64,000 bases of DNA from MPNP01 sp965215545 (GCA_965215545.1 OZ244066.1:2852001-2916000), one strand, 5' to 3'. Shown: positions 36,444 to 46,011, numbered from the stretch's first letter. Numbers and translations are program-made. The notes: a model not told the origin generated them from the sequence alone.

Positions 36444-37178
36444 CTATGGTTTCTTGTCGTCTTGCTGGACGATGGACTCAAAACTGAGCATGACGTTCTT
36501 GCTGCGATCATCCAGGGGAACTGTACCGGTGACGAGATAGACGATCTGCTCGGCAATGGACGTGACATGATCGCCCATACGTTCAAGGTTCTTGGCAATG
36601 AAGAGGTAGTGCATCGCGGTGGTGATGCTGCGCGGATCTTCCATCATATGGGTCAGGTATTCGCGGAACAGGGCATTGTACATCTGGTCGATGTCCTCAT
36701 CGCGCTGGATCAGCTCATGGGCCTGCTCGGCATTCTGGTTGATGAATGCATCAAGGCTGTCCTTGATCTGGATGCGGATGGCCTTGCCCAGCCGCTTGAC
36801 CGAACCGCTCTTGCCCGGATAGTCCGGCATCTGGGTGTTGAGGACCTGGGTCCGTTTGGCAATGTTCTTTGCATAGTCTCCCACCCTCTCCATGCTGATG
36901 GAGATTTTCATCGTGGCGATCACCGTACGCAGATCCATGGCCTGGGGTTGGCGGAGGGCAATGATCTTGACTGACTCGCTGGAAATTTCCTCGGCCAGTT
37001 CATCAATGCGTCGGTCGGCCAGAATTACACTCTCGGCCTTGGTATCGTCCCGATCACGCAGGGCCTTGACCGCATGGGCAATGGCCTCCTCAACCAGTCC
37101 ACCCATGGTCATGATCAGGATAGTCAGCTGCTGCAGATCGTCATCAAATGCCGAATGAATGTGTTTGGTGGTCGTCAT
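36444..37178 (-). CDS. phoU: Phosphate signalling protein PhoU
   Basis: A 244-residue all-helical protein with two PhoU repeats (about residues 18-110 and 120-215). Conserved metal-binding stretches visible: MERVGDYAKNIAKR and LERMGDHVTSIAEQ. PhoU links the Pst transporter to PhoR and prevents PhoB activation when phosphate is plentiful. It lies between pstB and phoB, the standard order. Confidence 0.95.
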   Translation of the reverse strand: MTTTKHIHSAFDDDLQQLTILIMTMGGLVEEAIAHAVKALRDRDDTKAESVILADRRIDELAEEISSESVKIIALRQPQAMDLRTVIATMKISISMERVGDYAKNIAKRTQVLNTQMPDYPGKSGSVKRLGKAIRIQIKDSLDAFINQNAEQAHELIQRDEDIDQMYNALFREYLTHMMEDPRSITTAMHYLFIAKNLERMGDHVTSIAEQIVYLVTGTVPLDDRSKNVMLSFESIVQQDDKKP

Positions 37179-37201
37179 GCGCTCTGGTCTCTTGTGCGGC
37201 C

Positions 37202-37999
37202 CTAACCGATCCGACCGGTGATGTAACTCTCGGTCCTTGGGTCCGATGGATTGGTGAAAATCACCTTGGTGGTGTTCAGCTCCACAAGGTTGCCAAGATG
37301 GAAAAAGGCCGTCTGTTGGCTGATCCGGGCGGCCTGCTGCATGGAATGCGTCACGATCACCACCGAGAAGTCGTTGCGGAGCTGTTCGATCAGCTCCTCG
37401 ATCTGGGAGGCGGCAATGGGATCGAGGGCCGAGCAGGGTTCATCCATGAGGAGGACTTCCGGCTTGGTGGCGATAGCGCGGGCAATGCAGAGACGCTGTT
37501 GCTGGCCACCGGACAGTTCGGTGCCCGGATCGGCCAGGCGATCCTTGACTTCATTCCAGAGGGCGGCGTGCTGGAGAGACCCCTCGACAAGATCGTCGAG
37601 TTCGGCCTTGTTGCGGGTCAGGCCATGAATGCGGGGGCCGTAGGCGACATTATCGTAGATCGATTTGGGAAAGGGGTTGGGTTTCTGGAAGACCATGCCG
37701 ATCCGGGACCGGAGATAGACGGGATCGATGGATTTGTCACGAATATCCACCCCATCGAGTTCGATATTGCCCATCACTCGGCAGTTCTGGAGCGTGTCGT
37801 TCATCCGGTTGATGCAGCGCAGGAAGGTGGTTTTCCCGCAGCCTGAGGGACCGATCAGGGCCGTGACCATCGTATTGGGGATGTCGATCGAGACATCGAA
37901 AAGGGCCTGCTTGTCGTCATAGAAGACGTTCACATGCCTGGCCTTGATCTTGACGGTACTGCTTTCGATTTCCACATCCTTGAACTGGATTGCGTCCAT
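37202..37999 (-). CDS. pstB: Phosphate ABC transporter ATP-binding protein
   Basis: A 265-residue ATPase energising high-affinity phosphate uptake. Walker A GPSGCGKTTFLR (about 53-64), FQKPNPFPKSIYDNVAYG, signature LSGGQQQRLCIARA, Walker B VLLMDEPCSALDP, and THSMQQAARIS are all PstB-specific. The partner genes pstS, pstC and pstA are not upstream as usual; phoR lies there instead. They may be elsewhere in the genome. Confidence 0.95.
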   Translation of the reverse strand: MDAIQFKDVEIESSTVKIKARHVNVFYDDKQALFDVSIDIPNTMVTALIGPSGCGKTTFLRCINRMNDTLQNCRVMGNIELDGVDIRDKSIDPVYLRSRIGMVFQKPNPFPKSIYDNVAYGPRIHGLTRNKAELDDLVEGSLQHAALWNEVKDRLADPGTELSGGQQQRLCIARAIATKPEVLLMDEPCSALDPIAASQIEELIEQLRNDFSVVIVTHSMQQAARISQQTAFFHLGNLVELNTTKVIFTNPSDPRTESYITGRIG

Positions 38000-38081
38000 T
38001 CAATGACCTCCCCCAACCATGATACCCCCAAAATGGCACTGAGACCCCCAAACACGTGCCCCCTGACTCTAGGGCATGTTT

Positions 38082-38099
38082 GTGACAGTTTTATGTCAT
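38082..38099 (-). promoter_or_regulatory. Candidate Pho box upstream of pstB
   Basis: On the minus strand TGACATAAAACTGTCAC fits the PhoB box (two 7-base half-sites TGTCAT/CTGTCAC in an 11-base period) with one mismatch. It lies about 83 bases before the pstB start and overlaps the 3' end of phoR. TAGAGT 14 bases downstream could be the -10 box. PhoB would thus activate pstB-phoU-phoB itself. Confidence 0.65.
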
Positions 38100-39260
38100 T
38101 CCTGTGAGAAATTCATCCGCAGTGGCGGGCGTTGGCCGCGATTCCGGGACGAGTGGGATGTGCACACGAAAGACGCTGCCCTCACCCTGGGCACTGTTGA
38201 TCTCCAGCCGGGCCCGATGGCGATTGAGAATGTGTTTGACGATGGCCAGACCCAGTCCTGCCCCACCCTGCTGCTGCGACCGGTGCGAATCGATCCGGTA
38301 GAAGCGCTCGGTCAGGCGTGGCAGATGGTCCGCATCGATACCCGGTCCACAATCCCTGACTTCAATGATGGCAAAAGCACCTCCCTGATGGGAATCGGAG
38401 CGCCGGCACCGGAGCTCGACGGGGCTGTCCGGCGGGCTGTATTTGAGGGCGTTGTCAACGAGATTGGCGATGACCTGACGCAACTGGTCATCATCCCCGA
38501 GCACCAAGAGTTCCTGCCTGCAGTCGGTGAGGGTGATGCGGGATGGGCAGCCGTTGCTGGCAACGATATATCCCTCGGCCAGCGATGCCACGAGTGCACA
38601 GATGGGCACCGTGGCTGTCGGCCGGATGTTCTCCTGGGCCTCGACTTTTGACAGGGCCAGCAACTCGCTGACCAGGCGGGACATGCGAGCCGATTCCGCC
38701 TTCATGACATCCAGAAATCCCTGCAATGTCCGGGCATCGATATCCGGATCCTCATCAATCGTGTCGATGAATCCGATCAGTGTGGTCAGCGGGGATTTGA
38801 GCTCATGGCTGACATTGGCCACAAAATCCTTCCGGGCCTGCTCGGCCTCGCGGACCGTCGTGATGTCCGCAAGCGAGAGGCAGAATCCGTTGAAGGAAGA
38901 CTTGTCAAGGGTGAGTGGTGCGACCACGAGACGCATCTTGCACTCGGTCGCATGGCGGATTTCCGTAATCACCACGTCACGGGGCACTCGGTCGGCGCGC
39001 ACCTGCTCCATGCACTCGAGGGCCATGGGTTGACGGAGCAGACCCACAAGGGGTCGGGCCACAGAGTCAGCGGTGTAGCGGCGAACAGCAGCTCCGTTCA
39101 TGCCAACCACCATGAGGGCATCATCGACAAGGAGGACCGGATCGGGCAGGCAGTCAAGGGTCTTGATGATGGGCTGCAAGGCCAGGTCCACCGATCCCGC
39201 CGTATCGGGGCCCCTGCCCGGCTGCGGACGCACCCCGGGCCCAGACAGGGCTTGGGTCAT
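38091..39260 (-). CDS. phoR: Phosphate regulon sensor histidine kinase PhoR (no membrane helices)
   Basis: A PhoR-type kinase of 389 residues. A PAS domain (about 25-120, LPDPVLLVDDALMVVGMN) is followed by the H box FVANVSHELKSPLTTLIG, the N box DDDQLRQVIANLVDNALKYSPP, the G1 box VRDCGPGID, the F box TERFYRID and the G2 box GGAGLGLAIVKHI. Classical PhoR starts with one or two transmembrane helices; none is visible here, so it is probably cytosolic or attached through a partner. The ATG overlaps the sufS stop (ATGA); a start 18 bases earlier is possible. It would phosphorylate PhoB. Confidence 0.88.
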   Translation of the reverse strand: MTQALSGPGVRPQPGRGPDTAGSVDLALQPIIKTLDCLPDPVLLVDDALMVVGMNGAAVRRYTADSVARPLVGLLRQPMALECMEQVRADRVPRDVVITEIRHATECKMRLVVAPLTLDKSSFNGFCLSLADITTVREAEQARKDFVANVSHELKSPLTTLIGFIDTIDEDPDIDARTLQGFLDVMKAESARMSRLVSELLALSKVEAQENIRPTATVPICALVASLAEGYIVASNGCPSRITLTDCRQELLVLGDDDQLRQVIANLVDNALKYSPPDSPVELRCRRSDSHQGGAFAIIEVRDCGPGIDADHLPRLTERFYRIDSHRSQQQGGAGLGLAIVKHILNRHRARLEINSAQGEGSVFRVHIPLVPESRPTPATADEFLTGMT

Positions 39261-40477
39261 TGCAGGAGTCGATGACATGTCCTGAGACCTTCGGCCAGTT
39301 GATCGATGTCCTCGCAGGTGTTGTACATGGCAAGCGAGGCACGACAGGTTGCCGTCACGCCGAGAAAATCCATCAGGGGCTGGGCACAGTGGTGCCCGGC
39401 ACGGATGGCAATCCCCTGTTGATCGAGAATGGTCGAGAGGTCATGGGCGTGGGCGGGACCCTGGATCAGGAATGAGTAGATCGCTGCCTTCCGGCAGGGC
39501 CGGCCAGACAGGTCGAGCCATTCGATGGCTCCGAGCGTCTTGTCGGCATGGGCAATCAGTTGCTGTTCATGGCTGCAGATCGCCTCCATGCCGATCCCGT
39601 TGATGTAATCCAGGGCGGCCCCAAGACCGATGATCGGGACGATTGGCGGAGTCCCTGCTTCATAGCGGTGCGGAGGGTCGGCATAGGTCACATTGGCCCG
39701 GGTCACCTCGGCAATCATGTCCCCGCCGCCCAAGAAGGGCCGGCACTCATCGAGGCGGGCGGCATTGACATAAAGGGCACCGGAGGCCGAGGGGCCATAG
39801 AGTTTGTGGCCGGTCAGCACGAGGAAATCCACGCCGAGCACCTGCACATCGATCGGCATGTGCACTGCGGACTGAGAGGCATCAACGAGAATGGGTATGC
39901 CATGCTCGCGAGCAGTGGTGGCAATGGTCGGGATATCGACAATGGTCCCCAGGACATTGGAGGTCTGGGTGATGGCAATCAGCCGGGTGCGGTCCGTGAT
40001 GGCATCAAGGATACGCTGGGGGTCAAGATTGCCGTTTGAATCACACTCGACCCAGACAAGACGGCAGCCTTGGCGCTCGCGCAGGAAATGCCAGGGCACG
40101 ATGTTGGCGTGGTGCTCCATGACGGTCAGGATGATCTCATCATCGGGCCGGAGATTCGGGGCACCCCAGCCATAGGCGACAAGATTGATGCCGTGGGTGG
40201 TTCCGGTCGTGTAGATGATCTCTTCGGGTCGGGCGGCATTCAGGAAGGTCTTGAGTTTGCCGCGCACCGCTTCGTACCGGGTTGTGGCCAGGTTGGAGAG
40301 CGTATGCAGTCCCCGGTGCACATTGGCATACTCGTGGCTGTAGGCCTGCTGCATGGCATCAAGCACCACCCGGGGTTTCTGGGCGGAGGCTCCACTGTCG
40401 AGATAGACCAGCGGATTGCCGTTGATCGTGCGCGCGAGGATCGGAAAATCCTGCCGGATGGCATCGATATCAAACAT
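39257..40477 (-). CDS. sufS: Cysteine desulfurase SufS
   Basis: A 406-residue group II PLP desulfurase providing sulfur for SUF cluster assembly. YLDSGASAQKPRVVLDAM at the N-terminus, PLP-binding Lys in VLTGHKLYGPSASG, and catalytic Cys in IRAGHHCAQPLMDFLG near residue 360 are all present. The start overlaps the stop of the upstream Yip1-like gene by 8 bases. No SufE or SufU sulfur-transfer partner is next to it. Confidence 0.95.
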   Translation of the reverse strand: MFDIDAIRQDFPILARTINGNPLVYLDSGASAQKPRVVLDAMQQAYSHEYANVHRGLHTLSNLATTRYEAVRGKLKTFLNAARPEEIIYTTGTTHGINLVAYGWGAPNLRPDDEIILTVMEHHANIVPWHFLRERQGCRLVWVECDSNGNLDPQRILDAITDRTRLIAITQTSNVLGTIVDIPTIATTAREHGIPILVDASQSAVHMPIDVQVLGVDFLVLTGHKLYGPSASGALYVNAARLDECRPFLGGGDMIAEVTRANVTYADPPHRYEAGTPPIVPIIGLGAALDYINGIGMEAICSHEQQLIAHADKTLGAIEWLDLSGRPCRKAAIYSFLIQGPAHAHDLSTILDQQGIAIRAGHHCAQPLMDFLGVTATCRASLAMYNTCEDIDQLAEGLRTCHRLLQ

Positions 40478-41063
40478 GAGTCAGCCCGGCGCTCCCGGCC
40501 AGAAAGAGGAAGGTGATGGCAAAGGAGAGGATCAGGATCAGGACAATTGCTCCAAAAAAGACACTGAGGGCCGAGCGGAAGGCATGCATCTCGGCAACAA
40601 AATTCGATAGAAGATAAAAAAAGATCCCCAGCGCCAGAGGGATGGTCAGGAGGGCGAGTGCTGGCATGAACACAGTCAGAATGATGGCGACCAACTGCAC
40701 CAGAATCATGAGGTAATGAATCCAGGTGTTGATCAGGAGCGATTCCTGCAGACTGCCCCGACCGCCGAACATGCCGCCGATCAGGTGCACGGCCAGGACA
40801 GTCATGACCATCAGGACGGCATCAATCCCCAAGGCAATGAAGGGCGTGATCATCGGCACCGGCGTCCCCGTCTCGATATCCTCCACCGGAGCCGGTTCAA
40901 GGAGCATCGAGAGTCCCTGGGTAACAAGCGTGTTGAGGACAATCCCCAGAATGGCCGCCTCGATCAGGACCCGATACGGGATGGGGAACCCGAGGACCTG
41001 CCGGGCGGCGGCGCGGGGCGCAACCAACGACAGTCTGACGAGTTCGGTGACAGTCTGGATCAT
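40470..41063 (-). CDS. Yip1 family membrane protein
   Basis: A 197-residue integral membrane protein with five predicted helices (IEAAILGIVLNTLV, FIALGIDAVLMVMTVLAVHLI, a pair around residues 110-150, and FGAIVLILILSFAITFLF). The N-terminal VTELVRLSLVAPRAAARQVLG is typical of alphaproteobacterial Yip1 proteins found within suf operons. Function unknown. It starts inside the stop of the upstream gene (ATGA). Confidence 0.75.
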   Translation of the reverse strand: MIQTVTELVRLSLVAPRAAARQVLGFPIPYRVLIEAAILGIVLNTLVTQGLSMLLEPAPVEDIETGTPVPMITPFIALGIDAVLMVMTVLAVHLIGGMFGGRGSLQESLLINTWIHYLMILVQLVAIILTVFMPALALLTIPLALGIFFYLLSNFVAEMHAFRSALSVFFGAIVLILILSFAITFLFLAGSAGLTHV

Positions 41064-41590
41064 GACTGCACGGCCTGGGGGCCGCCGGATGCACGCTGCA
41101 GGATCGTTTTTGATGGCACGGTCGCTGGCTGTCTGGCGACCCGGCAGCCAATGAGCAGTTGGAGGCCAAGGCCACCAACGAGAAGGATCCCACCGGGCAG
41201 CACAAGGATCGGATGGGCCAGTTGGGCATTCATGATACTGACGAAGCTTCCCCAGGGTGCCAAGACCAGGAGGGACCAGAACACGACGATCCGGGCTTGA
41301 AGGCCGGGCTCTGGGCCGGGCATGAGAAAGCGGAACAGGGCTGCGATGGCATAGAGAAGGAGCGCGCCAAAGAACACCCCGCCCATGAAGGCGGCAGCAA
41401 GGGTGGGTGGCAGCGAGGAGGCCGTGGTGGTCGGAGCTGCGAGCAGTGCCGGGATGCGGCCGAGGAAGGAGATGACCAGGGCCAGGATGAGGATGGCAAG
41501 GGCGCTGGCCTCGGAGGTGCTGGCCAGACGGCGGTGGAAGACGGCGGTGGGTCGCCGGTGGGACCGGAGGAAATCCCCGACCAGACTCAC
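41060..41590 (-). CDS. Second Yip1-like membrane protein
   Basis: A 176-residue protein with four to five hydrophobic helices (ILILALVISFLGRIPALL, FMGGVFFGALLLYAIAALFRFL, IVVFWSLLVLAPWGSFVSI, and a C-terminal pair). It resembles its neighbour in layout more than in sequence and is probably a diverged Yip1 family member. GTG start overlaps the sufD stop by 4 bases. Function unknown. Confidence 0.68.
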   Translation of the reverse strand: MSLVGDFLRSHRRPTAVFHRRLASTSEASALAILILALVISFLGRIPALLAAPTTTASSLPPTLAAAFMGGVFFGALLLYAIAALFRFLMPGPEPGLQARIVVFWSLLVLAPWGSFVSIMNAQLAHPILVLPGGILLVGGLGLQLLIGCRVARQPATVPSKTILQRASGGPQAVQS

Positions 41591-42831
41591 GCTCGGCTCC
41601 GGACAAGCCAGCAGGCAAGGATGGTGTTCAGGATCCCGGCCATGGCATCGTTGTCGACTTCCTGAAGCGCCTCGTTGAGGAAACCCAGTGCCAGAATGTC
41701 CCGGGCCTCGGCGAGGGGGACGCCCCGCGAGCGGAGATAGAACAGTGAGTCGGGATCCAGGCTGCCGCAGGTCGACCCATGTGAGCAGGCCACATCATCG
41801 GCATAGATCTCCAGTTCCGGCTTGGCCAGGAACTGGCTCGACTCATCGGCCAGGAGAGCCTGGCTGAGCTGGTAGCCATCGGTTTTCTGGGCATCCGGCT
41901 TGACAAGAATCTTGCCTTGAAACACGCCCACTGCCCCGCCATTGAGGACCTTCTTGAAGACCTGGCGGCTTTCGCATTCCGGGGCGGCATGGGTCACAAA
42001 TACCGTGTCGTCATGATGGAAGCCGGCGCCCCCGACCGCGGCCCCGGCCACATGAGCCCGCCCCCCTGCCCCGGCCAGTGTGACGAAACTCTCGTTGCGA
42101 CAGAGCGATTGGCCGGTGGCGATGGTAAAGGACTTGAAGGTGGCACCGGCCCCGAGATGGGCAAAAATGTTGGTGATTCCGCTCTCAAGATCAGTAAAGT
42201 CATGGACCTGGATGTGGTTGAAGGTGCCCCCATCGGCCACCTCCACCTCAAGAACCCGATTGATGTGCTGGCCGACCGCACCGGCTTCGATCAAGGTCAG
42301 CGTGGCACCGGCTTCGATTCGCACAAGATTGTGATGCAGGGCAAGACCTGCACCCGGCTCCCTGGCGTAGTCGATCAGGAGGACGGGCTCGGTGGGTCCG
42401 GTGGCCTGCACACCATAGCCGTTGGCAGCATGGCCAGTGTTGAAACTGGCCAGAGGTTTGGGCACATGGGCGTGACTCGCGGCTTCCAGTGCGCCGTAGC
42501 ACCCGGCGGCCCAGCTGTCCCCGGTGGCCAGGAGGTCGGCAAGGGGGGCAACGGTGCACCGGGGTGCAAGCGACTCATGGCTGGTTGCGTCGGCCAGATC
42601 ATGGACGGCGATGGCAGCGTCGGCCAGCTGGCCGACAAGGTCACTGGGGAGCCCGACCGAACTGTCCCCGGTGCGAGGCATATCCCCTTCGATGCGGGCC
42701 CGGGCTGCTCGCACGAAATCATCAGGGCGGGTGAACTTCCAGTACTCCACACCTGCCTCAGGCCAGCCGAGACTGGCCAGACGGCCCCGGGCCTCATGGC
42801 GGGCCCTGGTGGCCCAGTCTGCCGGAGACAT
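41587..42831 (-). CDS. sufD: Fe-S cluster assembly protein SufD
   Basis: A 414-residue subunit of the SufBC2D scaffold. C-terminal family hallmarks: DAQKTDGYQLSQALL, PELEIYADDVACSHGST, and YLRSRGVPLAEARDILALGFLNE. The N-terminal WATRARHEARGRLASLGWPEAGVEYWKFT matches alphaproteobacterial SufD. The frame is open 234 bases further upstream inside sufC, so the start was set at the ATG after GTGAGG just past sufC. Confidence 0.94.
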   Translation of the reverse strand: MSPADWATRARHEARGRLASLGWPEAGVEYWKFTRPDDFVRAARARIEGDMPRTGDSSVGLPSDLVGQLADAAIAVHDLADATSHESLAPRCTVAPLADLLATGDSWAAGCYGALEAASHAHVPKPLASFNTGHAANGYGVQATGPTEPVLLIDYAREPGAGLALHHNLVRIEAGATLTLIEAGAVGQHINRVLEVEVADGGTFNHIQVHDFTDLESGITNIFAHLGAGATFKSFTIATGQSLCRNESFVTLAGAGGRAHVAGAAVGGAGFHHDDTVFVTHAAPECESRQVFKKVLNGGAVGVFQGKILVKPDAQKTDGYQLSQALLADESSQFLAKPELEIYADDVACSHGSTCGSLDPDSLFYLRSRGVPLAEARDILALGFLNEALQEVDNDAMAGILNTILACWLVRSRA

Positions 42832-42871
42832 CCTCACAGGTCCCGCAGGATGGAAAAGGTGGGCCGGCTCT

Positions 42872-43627
42872 TCATGACGGCGAGACTTGCATGACCGCAT
42901 AGCCCCCCTTCTCGACCTCAAGAGCGAGTTCGGGGCCGCCGGAACGGGCGATCCGGCCATCGACCATGATATGGACACGATCGGGAACGATGTAGTCGAG
43001 CAGACGCTGGTAGTGGGTGATGACAAGGATGCCCCGCTCTGGCGCCCGGAGGGCATTGACCCCATCGGCCACCTGTTTCAGTGCATCGATGTCAAGGCCG
43101 GAATCGGTTTCATCAAGAATGCAGAACCGGGGCTCGAGGATGGCCATTTGAAGGATTTCGTTGCGCTTCTTCTCACCACCGGAAAACCCGTCATTGACTG
43201 AACGCTGCAATAGATCAGGACTGATGGCGAGCGCTTCAGCCTTGCCCCGCACCAGCCGCAGGAAATCCGCGGCACTGATCGAGTCCTCGCCTCGGGCCGT
43301 GCGCTGGGCATTCAGCGCGGTGCGCAGGAAGGTCATGTTCCCGACCCCGGGGATCTCAACCGGATACTGGAAAGCCAGGAAGAGGCCCAGCGCCGCCCGC
43401 TCCTCCGGTGCGAGCGTCAACAGATCCTCGCCGGCCAGGGATGCTGTGCCCCCAGTCACCTCGTAGCCATCCCGACCGGCAAGGACATAGGAAAGCGTCG
43501 ACTTGCCCGAGCCATTGGGACCCATGATGGCATGCACCTCGCCTGCGGGGACCGTCAGATCGAACCCCTTGATGATCGGGCCGCCGGTTGACTCCAGCAC
43601 CGCATGCAAATTTCTGATCTCTAACAC
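42872..43627 (-). CDS. sufC: Fe-S cluster assembly ATPase SufC
   Basis: A 251-residue ABC-type ATPase of the SUF scaffold. Walker A GPNGSGKSTLSYVLAG (about 35-50), signature FSGGEKKRNEILQMA, Walker B FCILDETDSGLDIDAL, and HYQRLLDYI with the catalytic His. It binds SufB and SufD and drives their rearrangement. An 81-base gap separates it from the upstream cupin gene. Confidence 0.96.
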   Translation of the reverse strand: MLEIRNLHAVLESTGGPIIKGFDLTVPAGEVHAIMGPNGSGKSTLSYVLAGRDGYEVTGGTASLAGEDLLTLAPEERAALGLFLAFQYPVEIPGVGNMTFLRTALNAQRTARGEDSISAADFLRLVRGKAEALAISPDLLQRSVNDGFSGGEKKRNEILQMAILEPRFCILDETDSGLDIDALKQVADGVNALRAPERGILVITHYQRLLDYIVPDRVHIMVDGRIARSGGPELALEVEKGGYAVMQVSPS

Positions 43628-43708
43628 GTTCTGATCTTGCCTCTACCTGTCCTGACCCTTGCTGCAGGAGCAATGCAAGGGCATGGGTTGTACCGGATGG
43701 GAATGACC

Positions 43709-44257
43709 TCAGGGATCCTCGCCATCAAAATAATCAAGGGCCGCGTCCTCACGCCCGACATAGCGGAAATACGCCGAGGCGAAATCCCGTCCCTCGCCCT
43801 TGGCAAAAGCGGCGAATTTCCGACTGTCGGGATACTCGCAGATATCGGGATCCTGAAGTGTCGAGATCGCGAGATACGCCAGTGTTTCCGTCCCGCTGTT
43901 GATGATCTGGTGAGCAGTCCCGGTCCCGCCGCGTGGTGCCCCGCACACATCCCCCGCCTGGATCGGATACTCTCTGGACCCATATCTGTAGGTGCCGCGG
44001 CCAGCGAGGATGACAAAGATCTCATCATTGCCGAGATGGTTGTGAAAGGGGAAGGCCCGTTTGCCCGGTGCGAGTTCGATATGCTTGCAGCCAAGGCCCG
44101 CGGTGCCCAGTTTCTTGCCCAGTGCACGCACCTTGGCCCCGAAACGTCCCGCATTCGGCGGCGCAAAATCAACCGGGGACTCATCAGCGATCCGGACCAC
44201 CGGTTCAACCACGGCCAGGTCCCCCCGCAATGGCACTACAGCGCCCGAGCTTCGCAT
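43709..44257 (-). CDS. Cupin domain protein inside the suf operon
   Basis: A 182-residue single-cupin protein. Motif 1 is FHNHLGNDEIFVILAGRG (metal-binding His, His, Glu), and motif 2 is AHQIINSGTETLAYLAIS (third His). The C-terminal DICEYPDSRKFAAF is typical of small cupins annotated as cupin_2/auxin-binding-like. It lies 12 bases after sufB and before sufC, a place normally without any gene. It may bind iron or a sugar/small acid; its link to Fe-S assembly is inferred only from position. Confidence 0.8.
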   Translation of the reverse strand: MRSSGAVVPLRGDLAVVEPVVRIADESPVDFAPPNAGRFGAKVRALGKKLGTAGLGCKHIELAPGKRAFPFHNHLGNDEIFVILAGRGTYRYGSREYPIQAGDVCGAPRGGTGTAHQIINSGTETLAYLAISTLQDPDICEYPDSRKFAAFAKGEGRDFASAYFRYVGREDAALDYFDGEDP

Positions 44258-44269
44258 GCGCTCGACGAC

Positions 44270-45784
44270 TCATCCGACCGATCCCTCGAGTGAGATCGCC
44301 ACCAGTTGCCGGGCTTCCATGGCAAATTCCATTGGAAGCGCCTGCAGGACCTCGCGACAGAAACCGTTGACCACAAGGGCGACCGCCTCCTCTTCATCCA
44401 TGCCCCGCTGGCGGCAGTAAAACAGCTGGTCATCGTCAACCTTGGAGGTGGTGGCCTCGTGCTCGACCCGGGAACTGTTGTTCTTGACCTCGATATAGGG
44501 CACGGTATGGGCCCCGCAGGTGTTGCCAATCAGGAGACTGTCGCACTGCGTGTAGTTCCGGCAGTTCCTGGCCCGGGGATGGACCGAGACCAGCCCCCGG
44601 TAGGTGTTCTGGGCCTGGCCGGCCGAGATGCCTTTCGAGACGATCCGGGAACGGGAATCGGATCCGAGATGGACCATCTTGGTCCCGGTATCCGCCTGCT
44701 GGTGGTTGTTGGTGATGGCGATCGAATAGAACTCACCGCTGGAGCCATCGCCGCGCAGGATGCAGGACGGGTATTTCCAGGTGACCGCCGACCCGGTCTC
44801 GACCTGGGTCCACATGACCTTTGAGCGTGCACCCCGGCAATCAGCCCGTTTGGTGACAAAGTTGTAGATGCCGCCCCGCCCCGCCTCATCGCCAGGAAAC
44901 CAGTTCTGGACCGTCGAGTACTTGATCTCGGCATCTTCAAGTGCCACGAGTTCGACCACAGCCGCGTGCAACTGGCTGGTGTCCCGCTGGGGGGCCGTAC
45001 AGCCCTCAAGGTAACTGACATAGGAGCCCTTGTCGGCGATGATCAGTGTCCGTTCGAACTGGCCGGTGTTCTCGGCATTGATACGGAAGTAGGTGGACAA
45101 CTCCATCGGACACCGCACGCCGGGCGGGACATAGACAAAGGATCCATCGGAAAAGACAGCGGAATTCAATGTGGCAAAGTAATTGTCGGTGATCGGCACC
45201 ACGCTGCCGAGATACTTGCGCACCAGCTCGGGATGATCCCGAATCGCGTCGGAGATGGGGCAGAAGATGACCCCGGCCTTTTCCAGCTCACTCTTGAAGG
45301 TTGTCCCCAGCGAGACCGAGTCGAAGACAACATCCACGGCTACCTGGCGGGCATCGGCCGGCGTGCCCTCGGCGCCCTCGACACCGGCGAGAACCATTTG
45401 TTCCCGCAGCGGAATCCCGAGTTTCTCATAGGTTGCCAACAGTTTCGGATCGATATCATCCAGCGACTTGGGTCGCTCCTGCATGCTCTTGGGTTTGGCG
45501 TAGTAGTACTGGTCCTGGTAATCGATCTTCGGATAGTTGACCATGGCCCAGTTGGGTTCCTGCATCTTCTCCCAACGTGCATGGGCCTGGCATCGCCATT
45601 CGGTCATCCATGCCGGTTCGTCATTCTTGGATGAGATCAACCGGACGATGTCACGATTGATGCCCTTGGGAGCGAATTCCGTCTCGATCTCTGTCTCCCA
45701 GCCATGCTTGTAGCGCTCGCCGACAGCCCGGACCGTGGAAACGGTCTCGGCATCAACGCCTTCCCGGATCTCGATGTCATCCAT
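44270..45784 (-). CDS. sufB: Fe-S cluster assembly protein SufB
   Basis: A 504-residue scaffold subunit. Diagnostic segments: EPAWMTEWRCQAHARWEKM, YVPPGVRCPMELSTYFRIN, YLEGCTAPQRDTSQLHAAVVE, QNWFPGDEAGRGGIYNFVTKR and CDSLLIGNTCGAHTVPYIEV. The Cys in GNTCGAH matches the conserved sulfur-accepting/cluster region. The start has GGAGAG upstream; the frame continues further but without homology. It leads the suf structural genes after a 227-base gap from the NifS-type gene. Confidence 0.96.
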   Translation of the reverse strand: MDDIEIREGVDAETVSTVRAVGERYKHGWETEIETEFAPKGINRDIVRLISSKNDEPAWMTEWRCQAHARWEKMQEPNWAMVNYPKIDYQDQYYYAKPKSMQERPKSLDDIDPKLLATYEKLGIPLREQMVLAGVEGAEGTPADARQVAVDVVFDSVSLGTTFKSELEKAGVIFCPISDAIRDHPELVRKYLGSVVPITDNYFATLNSAVFSDGSFVYVPPGVRCPMELSTYFRINAENTGQFERTLIIADKGSYVSYLEGCTAPQRDTSQLHAAVVELVALEDAEIKYSTVQNWFPGDEAGRGGIYNFVTKRADCRGARSKVMWTQVETGSAVTWKYPSCILRGDGSSGEFYSIAITNNHQQADTGTKMVHLGSDSRSRIVSKGISAGQAQNTYRGLVSVHPRARNCRNYTQCDSLLIGNTCGAHTVPYIEVKNNSSRVEHEATTSKVDDDQLFYCRQRGMDEEEAVALVVNGFCREVLQALPMEFAMEARQLVAISLEGSVG

Positions 45785-46011
45785 TCTGAACTCTCCAATC
45801 CGACGATTGGCCACCGGGTGTCCTCGCTGGGACACATTCCAGCCAGACCTGCCGACGTTGCCGCATCCAGGACCCACAACCGTGTCCTGTTCCCCTATTT
45901 GGTCATCCCCAATGACAGTTGCAAGCCTTCAGGTGCGCTTGTCGGCCTGCGGCGATGGGACGGATGCGGTTGGCCCAAGTCCTGCCTGGCTCCGGTGGTC
46001 CCGCAACCCCA

